From positions 1 to 64,000 of the forward strand of contig JAUYQR010000010.1 of the NCBI GenBank assembly GCA_030697175.1: DNA of 64,000 nt, given 5' to 3'. The DNA comes from Paracoccaceae bacterium. Its GTDB lineage: Bacteria > Pseudomonadota > Alphaproteobacteria > Rhodobacterales > Rhodobacteraceae. Numbering within the stretch: the stretch's first letter is position 1; each line of letters starts with the position of its first letter. The notes beneath the pieces were generated by a model, which saw only the letters and a list, made by a program, of their open reading frames with translations, was not told the DNA's origin and ran no database searches. The translations under genes and the position numbers were made by a program. Positions 54,149-63,642 of the stretch are shown here, piece after piece.

Positions 54149-54775
54149 TCAGGATCGTGCCTTGGCCACTGACCCAGCCCCGACAGGGTCCAGGTAAGGG
54201 CGCAACAGCGTCCAGCAGGCGGCGCGGGCGTCGGTTTCTGACAGTAGCGTCGGCTCCACGCAGCGCTGCACGCCAAGACCGTCGACCAGACAGATGAAGG
54301 CCGATGCGACCGCCTCGGCGTCAAAGCCCGCCGCCGCAGGGGCAGCCTCGCGCAGCAGGGCGGCAATGCTGGCACGGTATTGGCCGTAGCGCGCCCGGTG
54401 TTCGGCGCGCAGCACCGGGTTGGTGGTGATCTCGCCCCAAAGGGTCAGCCAGACGTTCAGTACATCCCGGCTGAACAGCGCAGGCGACACCAGCGCCTCG
54501 ATCAGCGCGTCAATCGGGGCAAGGCCGGGACGCGGGGCGGAAATCGCGGCAATCCATTCGCCGTACATCCGGCTGTAGACCGCCGCCAGAAGCCCGTCCA
54601 TCGACCCGAAGTGATGCGTGATCAACCCGCGCGACACACCCGCCTCGGCCACGATCTTGTCGACGGTAAAATCGCGGATGCCGCCGCGCGCGATGCAGGC
54701 GCAGGCGGCATCTTCCAGAAGCGCCCGCCGGTCCTCGGCGGACAGGCGGGCCTTCTTGCGGGTCTGATCTTTCAA
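54149..54775 (-). CDS. TetR-family transcriptional regulator (BetI-like)
   Basis: The 208-residue repressor has an N-terminal HTH (LLEDAACACIARGGIRDFTVDKIVAEAGVSRGLITHHFGSMDGLL in order), with a C-terminal helical ligand domain resembling BetI (WLTLWGEITTNPVLRAEHRARY). The start is a TTG at 54775, 12 bases after the peptide-binding protein stop. It is the last gene of the nine-gene minus-strand run and probably regulates it. Confidence 0.9.
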   Translation of the reverse strand: MKDQTRKKARLSAEDRRALLEDAACACIARGGIRDFTVDKIVAEAGVSRGLITHHFGSMDGLLAAVYSRMYGEWIAAISAPRPGLAPIDALIEALVSPALFSRDVLNVWLTLWGEITTNPVLRAEHRARYGQYRASIAALLREAAPAAAGFDAEAVASAFICLVDGLGVQRCVEPTLLSETDARAACWTLLRPYLDPVGAGSVAKARS

Positions 54776-54787
54776 GCGCGCACTCCG

Positions 54788-56335
54788 TCAGGCCTTGCGG
54801 AACGCGACCGGGTCAGGGTGCCCGTCGGCAAGGATCACCGGCACCAGATCGGCGTCGTGAAGTGCCAGATAGGGCTCGAAACAGATGAAGATGAACCCCC
54901 CCGACTGTTCCATCAGATCCTCCATCTTGTTGAACATCGCGCGACGCTTTTCGGTGTCCTGTTCGGTGGTGGAGGCCTGGTAGAGGCCTTCAAACTCCGC
55001 ATTGTCAAAGAATGACCAGTTGTAGATGCCGATCTGGTCGGGACGGAACCACACAAGGTTCTCCGTGGGGTCGATGCCGCCCGCAAAATTCATCAGCACC
55101 AGTTCCACCGACTTGTAACTCTCGCCGGCCGTCTTGTCGCCAAGCGCCCAGTAGGCGGCATCCTCGACTGGCTGGATGTTGATGGTGATGCCAGCCTCGG
55201 CAAGATTGGCCTGGATGATCTGGGCGATGGTCTGGCTGGTGCCGTCGGTCAGGGCGTAGAGGTTCAGCTCCAGCGCTTCGGACCCCGCCTCCGCCAACAG
55301 CGCCTTCGCCTTCTCCACATCCCGCGCAATCAGGTTCTGCGCCCGCGCATAACCGGACGTCGGCGGCACCACCCCGGTCGACCGCGCAACCAGCCCGTCA
55401 TAGGCGCCGTCCAGCACCGCCTGCCCGTCATAGGCATGCTGGATCGCCTGCCGCACGCGAATGTCCTTCAACGGCTCGGCGTTCATGTTGATCGTCAACC
55501 ACGCATAGCGGGTGCCGGGCGCTTCGATCAGCGCGGCCCCATCAGGCATTGCGCCTTTCAGTTGCGCTGCGGCCCCGACTGCCACGCGGGTAAAATCGTA
55601 GGCGTCGGCCTCATAGGCCAGTTGCGCCGCCTGATCGTCGGTGACGATGTAGAACTCCACCCGCTCGAAGGCCGGCTTTTCGCCTGTCCAGTCAGGGTTT
55701 GCTTTCAGCGTGACCTTCTGGTTCTGCTCCCATGTATCGAAAAGGTAGGGTCCGCATTGCGCGGGAATTTCCGTGGTATAGCTGCCTCCGGCCGCCTCGA
55801 CCGCCTTCTGGCTGACGATATGACCACCGTAATACGGCAGTGCTATGATCAGGAAAGGCGCGAAGGGCTCGGTCAGGTGGATCACGCCATTGCGGTCGTC
55901 GATCACCTCGACCTCCTTCAGCTTTTCGAACTGATAGGCCCAGGCGCTGTCGGACCCCGCGATCCGCTCGAACGAGAACTTCACGTCCGCCGCCGTGACC
56001 GGGCCGAAATCGCCCGTCCATTTCAACCCGTCGCGCAAGGTGAAGGCAAGGCGCGTGTCGTCCAGCCATTCGATCTTTTCGGCAGCCCAGGGTCGCCACT
56101 GGTTACCCTCGCGCATGTCCCCCAGACGCACCAGTGTCACATTGGTGCAGCGCGGAATGATGTCGTCCAGCTCGCCGATGATGCCGAACGGGTCCAGCAC
56201 CTGGAAATCAGACATGACGCGCAGCCGCAAGGTGGTGCCCTCGGCGGCCCAGGCAAAGCGCGGCAAGGCGGCTGCGGCGGCAAGGCTTGCTCCGGCGGTT
56301 TTCAGAAATCCGCGACGGTCAGTGCTCCAGTGCAT
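54788..56335 (-). CDS. Dipeptide/oligopeptide-type ABC substrate-binding protein
   Basis: The 515-residue periplasmic protein of solute-binding family 5 has a twin-arginine signal (TDRRGFLKTAGASLAAAAAL), so it may be exported folded. Family features are FTLRDGLKWTGDFGPVTAADVKFSFERI, GPYLFDTWEQNQKVTLKANPDW and VRQAIQHAYDGQAVL. The ligand could be a peptide, opine or other cationic compound. It is encoded after the two ATPases and before the TetR gene. Confidence 0.92.
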   Translation of the reverse strand: MHWSTDRRGFLKTAGASLAAAAALPRFAWAAEGTTLRLRVMSDFQVLDPFGIIGELDDIIPRCTNVTLVRLGDMREGNQWRPWAAEKIEWLDDTRLAFTLRDGLKWTGDFGPVTAADVKFSFERIAGSDSAWAYQFEKLKEVEVIDDRNGVIHLTEPFAPFLIIALPYYGGHIVSQKAVEAAGGSYTTEIPAQCGPYLFDTWEQNQKVTLKANPDWTGEKPAFERVEFYIVTDDQAAQLAYEADAYDFTRVAVGAAAQLKGAMPDGAALIEAPGTRYAWLTINMNAEPLKDIRVRQAIQHAYDGQAVLDGAYDGLVARSTGVVPPTSGYARAQNLIARDVEKAKALLAEAGSEALELNLYALTDGTSQTIAQIIQANLAEAGITINIQPVEDAAYWALGDKTAGESYKSVELVLMNFAGGIDPTENLVWFRPDQIGIYNWSFFDNAEFEGLYQASTTEQDTEKRRAMFNKMEDLMEQSGGFIFICFEPYLALHDADLVPVILADGHPDPVAFRKA

Positions 56336-56345
56336 GGTGGTCTCC

Positions 56346-57305
56346 CTATTCCTGATGTTGATCGGCGAAATGGCAGCGGGCAAGACGCCCGGAGGTGGTT
56401 GGGCGAAGGTCGGGCGCGGTGAGCCGGCAGACATCGCGCGCCAAGGGGCAGCGGGTATGAAACTCGCAGCCCTTCGGGCGACGCAGGATCGAGGGCACCT
56501 CGCCCCGAATGGCAAGGTCGGCGCGTCGTTTGCGCGGGTCGGGCTTCGGTTCAGCGGCGATCAGGCTGGCGGTGTAGGGGTGCGCGGGGGCGGCAAAGAC
56601 CTCAGCCGTCGGCCCCTCCTCAACCACGCGGCCAAGGTAGAGCACGACGATCCGGTCAGCGACATGGCGCACAACGGCAAGGTTGTGGGTGATGATCAGG
56701 TAGGCGAGACCCATGTCGCGGCGCAAGTCCGCCATCAGGTTCAAAACCTCGGCCTGCACCGACACATCAAGCCCTGCCGTCGGCTCATCCGCGATCACCA
56801 GCCGCGGTCGCAAGGCCAGCGCCCGCGCCACCCCCACCCGCCGCGCCTGCCCGCCCGACAATTCGTGCGGATAGCGGTGCGCGATGGCGGGCGGCAGGCC
56901 CACGGTCGCCAGCAACTCGCGCGCCGTGCGGGCCGGGTCGGGCAGCGGCTGGCGATGAATGCGGAACGCTTCGGTGACCAGATACCCCACAGTCAGGCGC
57001 GGCGACAGCGAGGCGGTGGCATCCTGAAACATCATCGCGGCATCGCGGCGAAGGCGGGCAAACCCGTCGCGCCCCGCCACTGCCTTGCCGTCGAACCGCA
57101 CCGCGCCGCCGCTGATCGCCTGCAAGCCCATCACCGCGCGGGCAAGCGTGGTCTTGCCCGACCCGCTTTCGCCCACCAGCGCCACGCTTTCCCCGCGCCC
57201 GACCGAGAGGGTAACGTCTTGCAGGATCGGCAACCCGCCGCGTGTCAGAAACCCGCCAAGCGGCAGATCGACCGACAGGTTCTGCAACTCCAGCACCGGG
57301 ATCAT
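56346..57305 (-). CDS. Dipeptide ABC transporter ATP-binding protein (DppF/OppF type)
   Basis: The 319-residue ATPase has Walker A (GESGSGKTT), a Q-loop (MMFQDATASLSPRLTV), signature LSGGQARRVGVARAL, Walker B (LVIADEPTAGLDVS) and the oligopeptide-type C-terminal GCEFHTRCPLARDVC. The ATG at 57305 overlaps the preceding ATPase stop (ATGA) and is chosen over the longer open frame. It pairs with the DppD-type ATPase. Confidence 0.95.
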   Translation of the reverse strand: MIPVLELQNLSVDLPLGGFLTRGGLPILQDVTLSVGRGESVALVGESGSGKTTLARAVMGLQAISGGAVRFDGKAVAGRDGFARLRRDAAMMFQDATASLSPRLTVGYLVTEAFRIHRQPLPDPARTARELLATVGLPPAIAHRYPHELSGGQARRVGVARALALRPRLVIADEPTAGLDVSVQAEVLNLMADLRRDMGLAYLIITHNLAVVRHVADRIVVLYLGRVVEEGPTAEVFAAPAHPYTASLIAAEPKPDPRKRRADLAIRGEVPSILRRPKGCEFHTRCPLARDVCRLTAPDLRPTTSGRLARCHFADQHQE

Positions 57306-58261
57306 TCCGCCCCCCTGTGGCAGAGAACCGACCGGCCCGCAGCAGGCACCCGGCGCGGCACCGGCTGACTGCAAACTGCCAGCGCCATCCCGCAACGCGG
57401 CTCAAACGCACAGCCTGGCGGTGGAGCGGTCAGGTCGGGCAACCGCCCGGCGATCGTCGGCAAACGGCCCGAGGCTGGATCCACCACAGCAGGGTCGCAG
57501 GCCAGAAGCGCGCGGGTATAGGGATGCTGCGGATCGTGGAAGATCGCGTCGACCGGCCCCTCCTCCACCACCTCGCCCGCATACATCACCGCCACCCGGT
57601 CACACAGTTCGGCAATCACGCCCAGATGATGCGTCACGATCACGATTGCCCCGTCGAACGTGGTGCGCAAATCGCGCAGCAGGTGGATGATCTGCGCCTC
57701 CATCGTCACATCCAGCGCGGTGGTCGGTTCGTCCGCGATCAGCACGTCGGGTTGCATCAACAGCGCGGCGGCAATCGCCACCCGCTGCCGCATCCCACCC
57801 GACAATTCGTGAGGATAGCGGCCAAGGCAGCGCGCGGCATCGGGGATGCCCACCCGGTCCAGCATCGCGGCCAGCCGGTCGGGCCGGGCCAGCGACGCGT
57901 CATGCGCACCAACGAAATCGGCCACCTGCTGCCCGATGGTCAGAACCGGATTGAACGCGGTCATCGGGTCTTGAAACACCATCGCCACCGACCGCCCGCG
58001 CAGCGCCCGCTGTGCCGCCGGGGCAAGCCGCAGCATGTCGGTCCCGTTCAGCCGCACCGCGCCCTGCCCCACCCGAGCGGCGGGCGGCAAAAGGTTGATC
58101 ATCGCGGCGGCAAGGGTGGACTTGCCACAGCCGCTTTCGCCCATGATTCCAAGAACCTCGCCCCGTGCCACCGACAGCGACACATCCCTGACCGCCTGTA
58201 ACGCCCCGCCCGGCATGGCATAGGCGACCGACAGGTTCTGCACCTCAAGCACCACCGTCAT
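57302..58261 (-). CDS. Dipeptide ABC transporter ATP-binding protein (DppD/OppD type)
   Basis: The 319-residue ATPase has Walker A (GESGCGKST), signature [15 protein letters not shown], Walker B ([14 protein letters not shown]) and the C-terminal [17 protein letters not shown]. The ATG at 58261 overlaps the permease stop (ATGA); an ATG two codons upstream is also possible. Its stop overlaps the next gene. Confidence 0.95.
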   Translation of the reverse strand: MTVVLEVQNLSVAYAMPGGALQAVRDVSLSVARGEVLGIMGESGCGKSTLAAAMINLLPPAARVGQGAVRLNGTDMLRLAPAAQRALRGRSVAMVFQDPMTAFNPVLTIGQQVADFVGAHDASLARPDRLAAMLDRVGIPDAARCLGRYPHELSGGMRQRVAIAAALLMQPDVLIADEPTTALDVTMEAQIIHLLRDLRTTFDGAIVIVTHHLGVIAELCDRVAVMYAGEVVEEGPVDAIFHDPQHPYTRALLACDPAVVDPASGRLPTIAGRLPDLTAPPPGCAFEPRCGMALAVCSQPVPRRVPAAGRSVLCHRGAE

Positions 58262-59133
58262 GCCCATCGCCTTCCCGCACCGCGCGGGTCAAGCACGTCG
58301 CGCAAGCCTTCACCAAGGAAGGTGAACCCCAGCGTCGCCAGCACCAAGGGGACGCCCGCCACGATTACCACATGTGGCGCCTGCCGCAACGAGGTATAGC
58401 CCTCGGCCAGGATGTTGCCCCAGGACGGCGACGGCGGCTTGACCCCAAGGTTCAGGTAGCTCAGCCCCGCCTCCAGCATGATGACGACCGGAATATCCAT
58501 GCAGATAAGGATCACCAGCGGCCCGACCACATTGGGCAGAAGGTGGCGAAAGATGATCCGCCCCGGCCTCGCCCCCATCGCGCGTTCGGCCAGAATGTAA
58601 TCCGCCCCGGCCAGCGTCAGCGTCTGCGTCCGGATCAGCCGGGCATAGGCCGGAAACGACACCAGCACGATCACCAGGATCAGCGTCAGCGTGCCCGGCC
58701 CAAGCACGGTGATCACCGCCAGCGCAAAGAAGATCATCGGCAGCGACGACAGGCTGTCGAACACCAGCACCAGCCCGCTATCGAGCCAGCGCGGCCCGTA
58801 TCCGGCAACCAGCCCAAGCACCAGCCCGATCACCCCCGCGATCCCGACCGAGGTGATGGCAATGCCAAGCGCCAGCCGAGCGCCCCAGATGATCCGCGAC
58901 AGCAAGTCCCGCCCCAGATGATCGGTCCCCGCCCAATGCGCAGCCGAAGGCGTCAGGAACTTTGCCTTCACATCCAGCGCAATCGGGTCATAGGGCGCGA
59001 TCCACGGCGCCAGCAGCGCCATTGCGACGAAGGTGACCACGATGACCAGTCCCGCCAGCCCCATCGGATCGGCCAAAAGCGCACGCCCGATGCCGCGTCT
59101 GGCAGGCAAGGCCGGGTCAACCACGAAGGACAT
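58258..59133 (-). CDS. Dipeptide ABC transporter permease (DppC type)
   Basis: The 291-residue membrane protein has six hydrophobic segments, the N-terminal LLAPWIAPYDPIALD and HWAGTDHLGRDLLSRIIWGARLAL. The EAA loop is AERAMGARPGRIIFRHLLPN, and PSWGNILAEG follows. It forms the channel with the DppB-type permease. The start overlaps that gene by 17 bases. The ATG at 59133 is preferred over the GTG one codon earlier. Confidence 0.95.
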   Translation of the reverse strand: MSFVVDPALPARRGIGRALLADPMGLAGLVIVVTFVAMALLAPWIAPYDPIALDVKAKFLTPSAAHWAGTDHLGRDLLSRIIWGARLALGIAITSVGIAGVIGLVLGLVAGYGPRWLDSGLVLVFDSLSSLPMIFFALAVITVLGPGTLTLILVIVLVSFPAYARLIRTQTLTLAGADYILAERAMGARPGRIIFRHLLPNVVGPLVILICMDIPVVIMLEAGLSYLNLGVKPPSPSWGNILAEGYTSLRQAPHVVIVAGVPLVLATLGFTFLGEGLRDVLDPRGAGRRWA

Positions 59134-60067
59134 CACGCACCCTCGGGTCCAGCCGTGCGATCAGAAGATCGGCGGCGGTGACGATCATCAGGTAAAAGGC
59201 AGTCATGAACAGCACCGTGCCCATCACCACCGGATAGTTGCGCTTTTCGACTGCCGCCGTGATCAGCGTGCCGATGCCGGGGCGGGAAAAAACGCTCTCC
59301 ACGAACACAGCGCTCGACAGGATGCCGCCGAACCCCACTGCCAGCACCGAAATGGTCGGCACGATGGCCACGCGCAGCGCGTGGCGAAAGACGATGTCGC
59401 GCTCTGACATGCCGAAGGCGCGGGCGGTGCGGATATGCGGCGCCTCCATCACCTCGAGCATCGAGGCGCGAATGAGCCGCGCGAGATACCCGACCCAGCC
59501 GAGGCCAAGCGCGAAGGCGGGCAGCACCAGCGCTCGGGCCTGACTGCCAAGATCCCCCGCCTCGCCCGCGCCGATGGCGGGCAGCCAGTTCAGCCAGACC
59601 GCAAAAACGATCAGCGCATAGATCGCGATCACGAAGGACGGCACCGAGATCACGCTTACCGACAGCACCCCCAGCAACCGGTCCACCACCGTGTCGCGCC
59701 AAACCACCGCAGCACAACCCAACAGCACGCCCAGCACCAGCGCCCAGCCCAGCGCCACGGAGCCAAGGATCAGCGTGTTCGGAAACACCTCCAGTATCTG
59801 ATCCAGCACCGGGCGTTTCGACCAGACATCGGTGCCAAGGTCGCCCTGCAACACATTGCCGAAAAACAGGAATATCTGCGTCAGGATTGGCTGGTCCAGC
59901 CCCATCCGCTCGCGCAGGGCCTCTTTCAGTTCCGGCGTGGCGCGCGGTCCAAGCGCCAGCGAGGCGGGATCGCCCGGCACCAGAAACACCATGCCATACA
60001 TGGCAGTCATCACCACGATCAGGATGAGGAGCGACAGCCCCACGCGCCGGATCGCATAGGCCAGCAT
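59117..60067 (-). CDS. Dipeptide ABC transporter permease (DppB type)
   Basis: The 316-residue membrane protein has the family N-terminus (YAIRRVGLSLLILIVVMTAMYGMVFLVPGDPA), EALRERMGLDQPIL, the EAA loop RTARAFGMSERDIVFRHALR and ESVFSRPGIGTLIT. It is located 21 bases after the CocE-type hydrolase gene and overlaps the DppC gene. Confidence 0.95.
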   Translation of the reverse strand: MLAYAIRRVGLSLLILIVVMTAMYGMVFLVPGDPASLALGPRATPELKEALRERMGLDQPILTQIFLFFGNVLQGDLGTDVWSKRPVLDQILEVFPNTLILGSVALGWALVLGVLLGCAAVVWRDTVVDRLLGVLSVSVISVPSFVIAIYALIVFAVWLNWLPAIGAGEAGDLGSQARALVLPAFALGLGWVGYLARLIRASMLEVMEAPHIRTARAFGMSERDIVFRHALRVAIVPTISVLAVGFGGILSSAVFVESVFSRPGIGTLITAAVEKRNYPVVMGTVLFMTAFYLMIVTAADLLIARLDPRVRDVLRG

Positions 60068-60088
60068 CAGCGCGGGCCCCCTGTGCGC

Positions 60089-62119
60089 TCAGACATGGTC
60101 ACGCGGTATCCTTTCGTTCCAGTCGCGGGTAAGGACCTCCACCCCGTTTTCGGTGATCCGAAGCCGCATGGTCACGATGAAATGCGTGGCATCGCAGGCA
60201 AGCGAGCCGTGGCTTTCATGGGTGATCACCGCATCCGGTCGCTCGATCCGCACGGTATACCGCGTCTCGCAAGTCGCGCTCAGCGGGTCGCCCTCGGTGA
60301 TCAGGTAGCGTGCCAGACCGGTGCCAACATGTGTCTGGCATATGTCTGGCATCTGTATGGCATAGGTCCAGCGCGGAAAGTCCACCACGCTCTCGCCGGT
60401 CAAGAGATCGCGCGTGACCGTGCGGCGGATGACCGGGGCCGAGGGATCGGGCGGCAGGTCGAGCTGCGGGTCGGCCGCCGCCGCCTCGGGCGGGTCGAAG
60501 GCGCGCAAGGTCGCATCCTCCGCGCGTGGCGGGCGCACGGGCAGGTCCAGCGCGCTGTCACCCAGATGCACGGTCAATGTTGCCAATTCCGGCGAAGGCC
60601 ACGCAATCGGCCAGTAGACCGTCGAGATCGACACAGCAATGCGGTGCCCGGCGGGAAAGCGGTGCGCTATGTCGTCCAGATCGACCACCGCCGTCTCCAC
60701 CTGCCCCGGCACCAGCGCCTGCGGAGTGCCGTGACCGTGACGGTGGCAGAGGTTCAGATGGCCGATCGCCACCCGCGTCGACGCGCCTGACGGTGCCACG
60801 TCGTTTACCCGCACCGACACCAGCGCAAAGGGCTTGTCGCTGGCAAAGCGCAGATGCAGTTGCGGCGCGCCAAGGATTTCCAGGGGGCCGGCCAAAGGCT
60901 CGGTCACAAAGACCAGCGACCCACCGTCATCCTCGCGCTGATCTGTCGCCCATTCCGCCTCGTCGCCGTAGCGGCCAACCTCGCCCGCCGTCAGCCCGAC
61001 CCAAAGGGGCGAACAGATGCTGGCCGTCCCCTCGCCCGGCCCGCCCAGCCTGCCACCTGCGCCCAAGGCCAGCCGTTCAGGCACGATCCGTGGCGAGGGC
61101 CAGACCTCTTCGCCCACCCAGCGCCCCGGCCGTTCGCGGTAGCAGGTCTGCGGCGGAACATGGTCCTGCATCCAGGCCCGCAGCATCGGCTCATCCATGA
61201 TGCCCGTGTCGCGCCCTTTCAGCCAATGGTCGCACCAGCGCAGCACCTCTTGCAGCCAGCCGATGGCAGGCTCCACCGTCACGTCATGCGGAAAGGAATG
61301 CGCCCAGGGCCCGATCAGCCCCAGCCGGGGGCCGGAAAGCCCTGCCAGCAAGCGCGGCACCGCTTCGGAGTAATTATCGGCCCAGCCCGACACAGCGTAG
61401 ACCGGGATCGTGATCCTGGAAAAATCCTCGCAGACCGACCCCTGCCGCCAGTAATCATCCCGCGACTGGTGCTTCAGCCAATGCAGGATCCACGGCCGGT
61501 TCGCCTCGCGCCGCGCCGCCCAGATCGCGCGCCACGCTTCGCCGACGATCACAGGATCAGGCGGCAGATCCTGCATCGCGAACATCGTCGAGGACCAGTC
61601 GAAGTTGTCCTTCGACAGGCACCCGCCAACCCAGTGGATGTCGGTGGCATACCGGTCATCGGTCGAGCCGACCGTGATGATCGTCTTCAACGCTGGCGGC
61701 TGGCGCGCGGCGATCTGCAAGCCGTTGAAGCCACCCCAACTGATCCCGTACATCGCGACCTGCCCGTCGCACCACGGCTGCGCGGCCAGCCATGCGATGG
61801 CATCCACTCCGTCCACCTGCTCCTGCACGGAATACTCGTCGTGCAGCACGCCTTCGCTGTCGCCCGTGCCGCGAATGTCCAGCCGCAGGCAGGCGTAGCC
61901 GTGCCGGGCCAGGTAACGGTGCATCCGCTCGTCGCGCGCCCGTGTCCCGTCACGCTTGCGGTAAGGCAGGTATTCCAGGATCACCGGAACCTGCCCCGCG
62001 CCGTCAGGCCGCCACAGCCGCCCCGCCAACCGCGTGCCATCGGGCAAGGGAACCCAGATGTTCTCGTCTTCGATAAGTCCGAAGGGATAGTCGGTGCGGA
62101 TATCCATGGCCTTGCCCAT
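60089..62119 (-). CDS. CocE/NonD (S15) family alpha/beta hydrolase
   Basis: The 676-residue cytoplasmic hydrolase of the X-Pro dipeptidyl-peptidase/cocaine esterase family. The N-terminal alpha/beta domain (PLPDGTRLAGRLWRP; ILEYLPYRKRDG; LDIRGTGDSEG) holds the nucleophile Ser127 in GISWGG. Acid and His follow in the SGWADNYSE and GPWAHSFPHD segments. The C-terminal jelly-roll domain (LEILGAPQLHLRFASDKPFALVSVRVNDV in order) is typical. Substrates are esters, amides or proline peptides. The ATG at 62119 overlaps the MttB stop (TGATG), so they are coupled. The catalytic residues other than Ser are inferred from motif position. Confidence 0.9.
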   Translation of the reverse strand: MGKAMDIRTDYPFGLIEDENIWVPLPDGTRLAGRLWRPDGAGQVPVILEYLPYRKRDGTRARDERMHRYLARHGYACLRLDIRGTGDSEGVLHDEYSVQEQVDGVDAIAWLAAQPWCDGQVAMYGISWGGFNGLQIAARQPPALKTIITVGSTDDRYATDIHWVGGCLSKDNFDWSSTMFAMQDLPPDPVIVGEAWRAIWAARREANRPWILHWLKHQSRDDYWRQGSVCEDFSRITIPVYAVSGWADNYSEAVPRLLAGLSGPRLGLIGPWAHSFPHDVTVEPAIGWLQEVLRWCDHWLKGRDTGIMDEPMLRAWMQDHVPPQTCYRERPGRWVGEEVWPSPRIVPERLALGAGGRLGGPGEGTASICSPLWVGLTAGEVGRYGDEAEWATDQREDDGGSLVFVTEPLAGPLEILGAPQLHLRFASDKPFALVSVRVNDVAPSGASTRVAIGHLNLCHRHGHGTPQALVPGQVETAVVDLDDIAHRFPAGHRIAVSISTVYWPIAWPSPELATLTVHLGDSALDLPVRPPRAEDATLRAFDPPEAAAADPQLDLPPDPSAPVIRRTVTRDLLTGESVVDFPRWTYAIQMPDICQTHVGTGLARYLITEGDPLSATCETRYTVRIERPDAVITHESHGSLACDATHFIVTMRLRITENGVEVLTRDWNERIPRDHV

Positions 62120-63642
62120 CAGTTCATCGGAGCCCCGCCTTCGGCCTTGCGGCGGGTGACATAGGCGCCCAGCGCCTCATCGACGGCAGGGTCGAGAACC
62201 GGGTCCAGATGCGCCACCAGCAGGTCTTTCCAGACCGTGTTGGCGCGGGTGCGGGCGTCGACGCTGCCTTTCAAGAGCCAGTTCGGATGGTTGTCCCAGT
62301 TCGACAGCATCGGGGTGTGGAACGCGGTTTCATACCGCGCCATCGTGTGCGCGGTGCCAAAGAAATGCCCGCCCGCCCCGGCCTCCAGTATCGCGTCCAG
62401 CGCCAGCGCGCCGGGGTCGGTCGCCAAAGGCTCGAAATAGGCGTCCATCATCTGCAGCATTTCCGCATCGAGGATCAGCTTTTCGAAACTCGCGGTCAGC
62501 CCGCCATGCAGCCACCCCGCCGCGTGGTTCAGAAGATGCGCCCCGCCGGTCAGCGCGCCCCACAGCGCCATCTGCGATTCGTAGGCCGCCTGCGCGTCCA
62601 CCTCGTTCGCCGCCGTCACGTTCGACGACCGGAACGGCACGCCGATATGCCGCGCAAGCTGCCCCGAGACCTGCGCCGCCTTGGCGTATTCTGGCGTCCC
62701 GAAGGCCGGGCTTCCGCTGCGCATGTCGACGTTCGAGGTAAACCCGCCATACATCACCGGCACCCCCGGCCGCACGATCTGGGTCAACACGATCCCCGCC
62801 ATCGCCTCGGCATGCTGCAACACCAGGGCGCCCGCCAGCGTCACCGGCGCCATCGCCCCGGCCAGCGTGAACGGCGTGATCACGTTCACCTGCCCATGCC
62901 CCGCCATCGCGATCAGCCCCTCGGCCATCGGCACATCAAGCTGCAAGGGGGAGTTGGTGTTGATGATGCCGAGCAGCACCGGCCGGTCCCGCAGCCCCTC
63001 GGGCGTGGTCCCCAGCATGATCGCCGCCATCTCGATCCCGTCCATCGTGCGGGCGTGGCCGAGGGTCTGGGTCTGCCAGCTCTTGTCCACCAGCCGGATC
63101 TGCGCCTGGTAGATGTCCAGATGCCGGGTGTTGGCCGGAAGGTCCAGCGGCTCGAACGGGCCGCCGCCTTCCTGATGGATGACGTTCAAGGCCTGGATCA
63201 GGCGCATGTAGTCGCACATCTCGGCAAAGCTGCCGTCGCGGCGGCCCTTGTCGTTGCACATCACGTATGCCGGGCCGCCCACCGCGCCATAGACGCACCA
63301 GCCGCCGCCGAGCTTCAGGTTACGGGCCGGATTGCGGGCCTCCAGCGTGAAGCCCGCTGGCACCGTTGCCAGCCGCGCGGCCACCAACCCCGCATCCAGC
63401 CGCACCGTCTCGCCCTGCACGCCCGCCCCGGCGCTGGCGAACAACTCCCGCGCCGCCGGATGCAGGACGCGCATCCCCTGCCGCGACAGCACATCCAGCG
63501 CGGCGGCGTGGATCGCGGCCACCTGATCGTCGCTGATCACCCTGACCGGTGGCATCAGCCGTTCCACCTGACCGAAAGGCCGCTGCGGCACCCCGCCGGC
63601 CGCCCGGTCAGCCTGCCGCCTGCGGCCCTCGGCCCGGCTCAT
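62119..63642 (-). CDS. MttB-family methyltransferase, non-pyrrolysine
   Basis: The 507-residue protein belongs to the trimethylamine methyltransferase (MttB) family: HAAALDVLSRQGMRVLHPAARELFASAGAGV, ARNPARNLKLGG, GPAYVMCNDKGRRDGS, GIINTNSPLQLDVPMAEGLI, GTPEYAKAAQVSGQLARHIGVPFRSSN and the C-terminal LSNWDNHPNWLLKGS. There is no in-frame amber codon, so it is a non-pyrrolysine member. Such members act on quaternary amines like glycine betaine or related compounds, transferring methyl to a corrinoid protein. No corrinoid protein gene is in the window. Start and stop overlap the neighbours. Confidence 0.9.
   Translation of the reverse strand: MSRAEGRRRQADRAAGGVPQRPFGQVERLMPPVRVISDDQVAAIHAAALDVLSRQGMRVLHPAARELFASAGAGVQGETVRLDAGLVAARLATVPAGFTLEARNPARNLKLGGGWCVYGAVGGPAYVMCNDKGRRDGSFAEMCDYMRLIQALNVIHQEGGGPFEPLDLPANTRHLDIYQAQIRLVDKSWQTQTLGHARTMDGIEMAAIMLGTTPEGLRDRPVLLGIINTNSPLQLDVPMAEGLIAMAGHGQVNVITPFTLAGAMAPVTLAGALVLQHAEAMAGIVLTQIVRPGVPVMYGGFTSNVDMRSGSPAFGTPEYAKAAQVSGQLARHIGVPFRSSNVTAANEVDAQAAYESQMALWGALTGGAHLLNHAAGWLHGGLTASFEKLILDAEMLQMMDAYFEPLATDPGALALDAILEAGAGGHFFGTAHTMARYETAFHTPMLSNWDNHPNWLLKGSVDARTRANTVWKDLLVAHLDPVLDPAVDEALGAYVTRRKAEGGAPMN

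Noticed and set aside
60332-60353. An 11-bp near-exact tandem repeat (tgtctggcat) in the CocE-type gene
   Set aside because: Eleven bases would have shifted the frame, yet the downstream C-terminus looks native; the similarity is probably chance.
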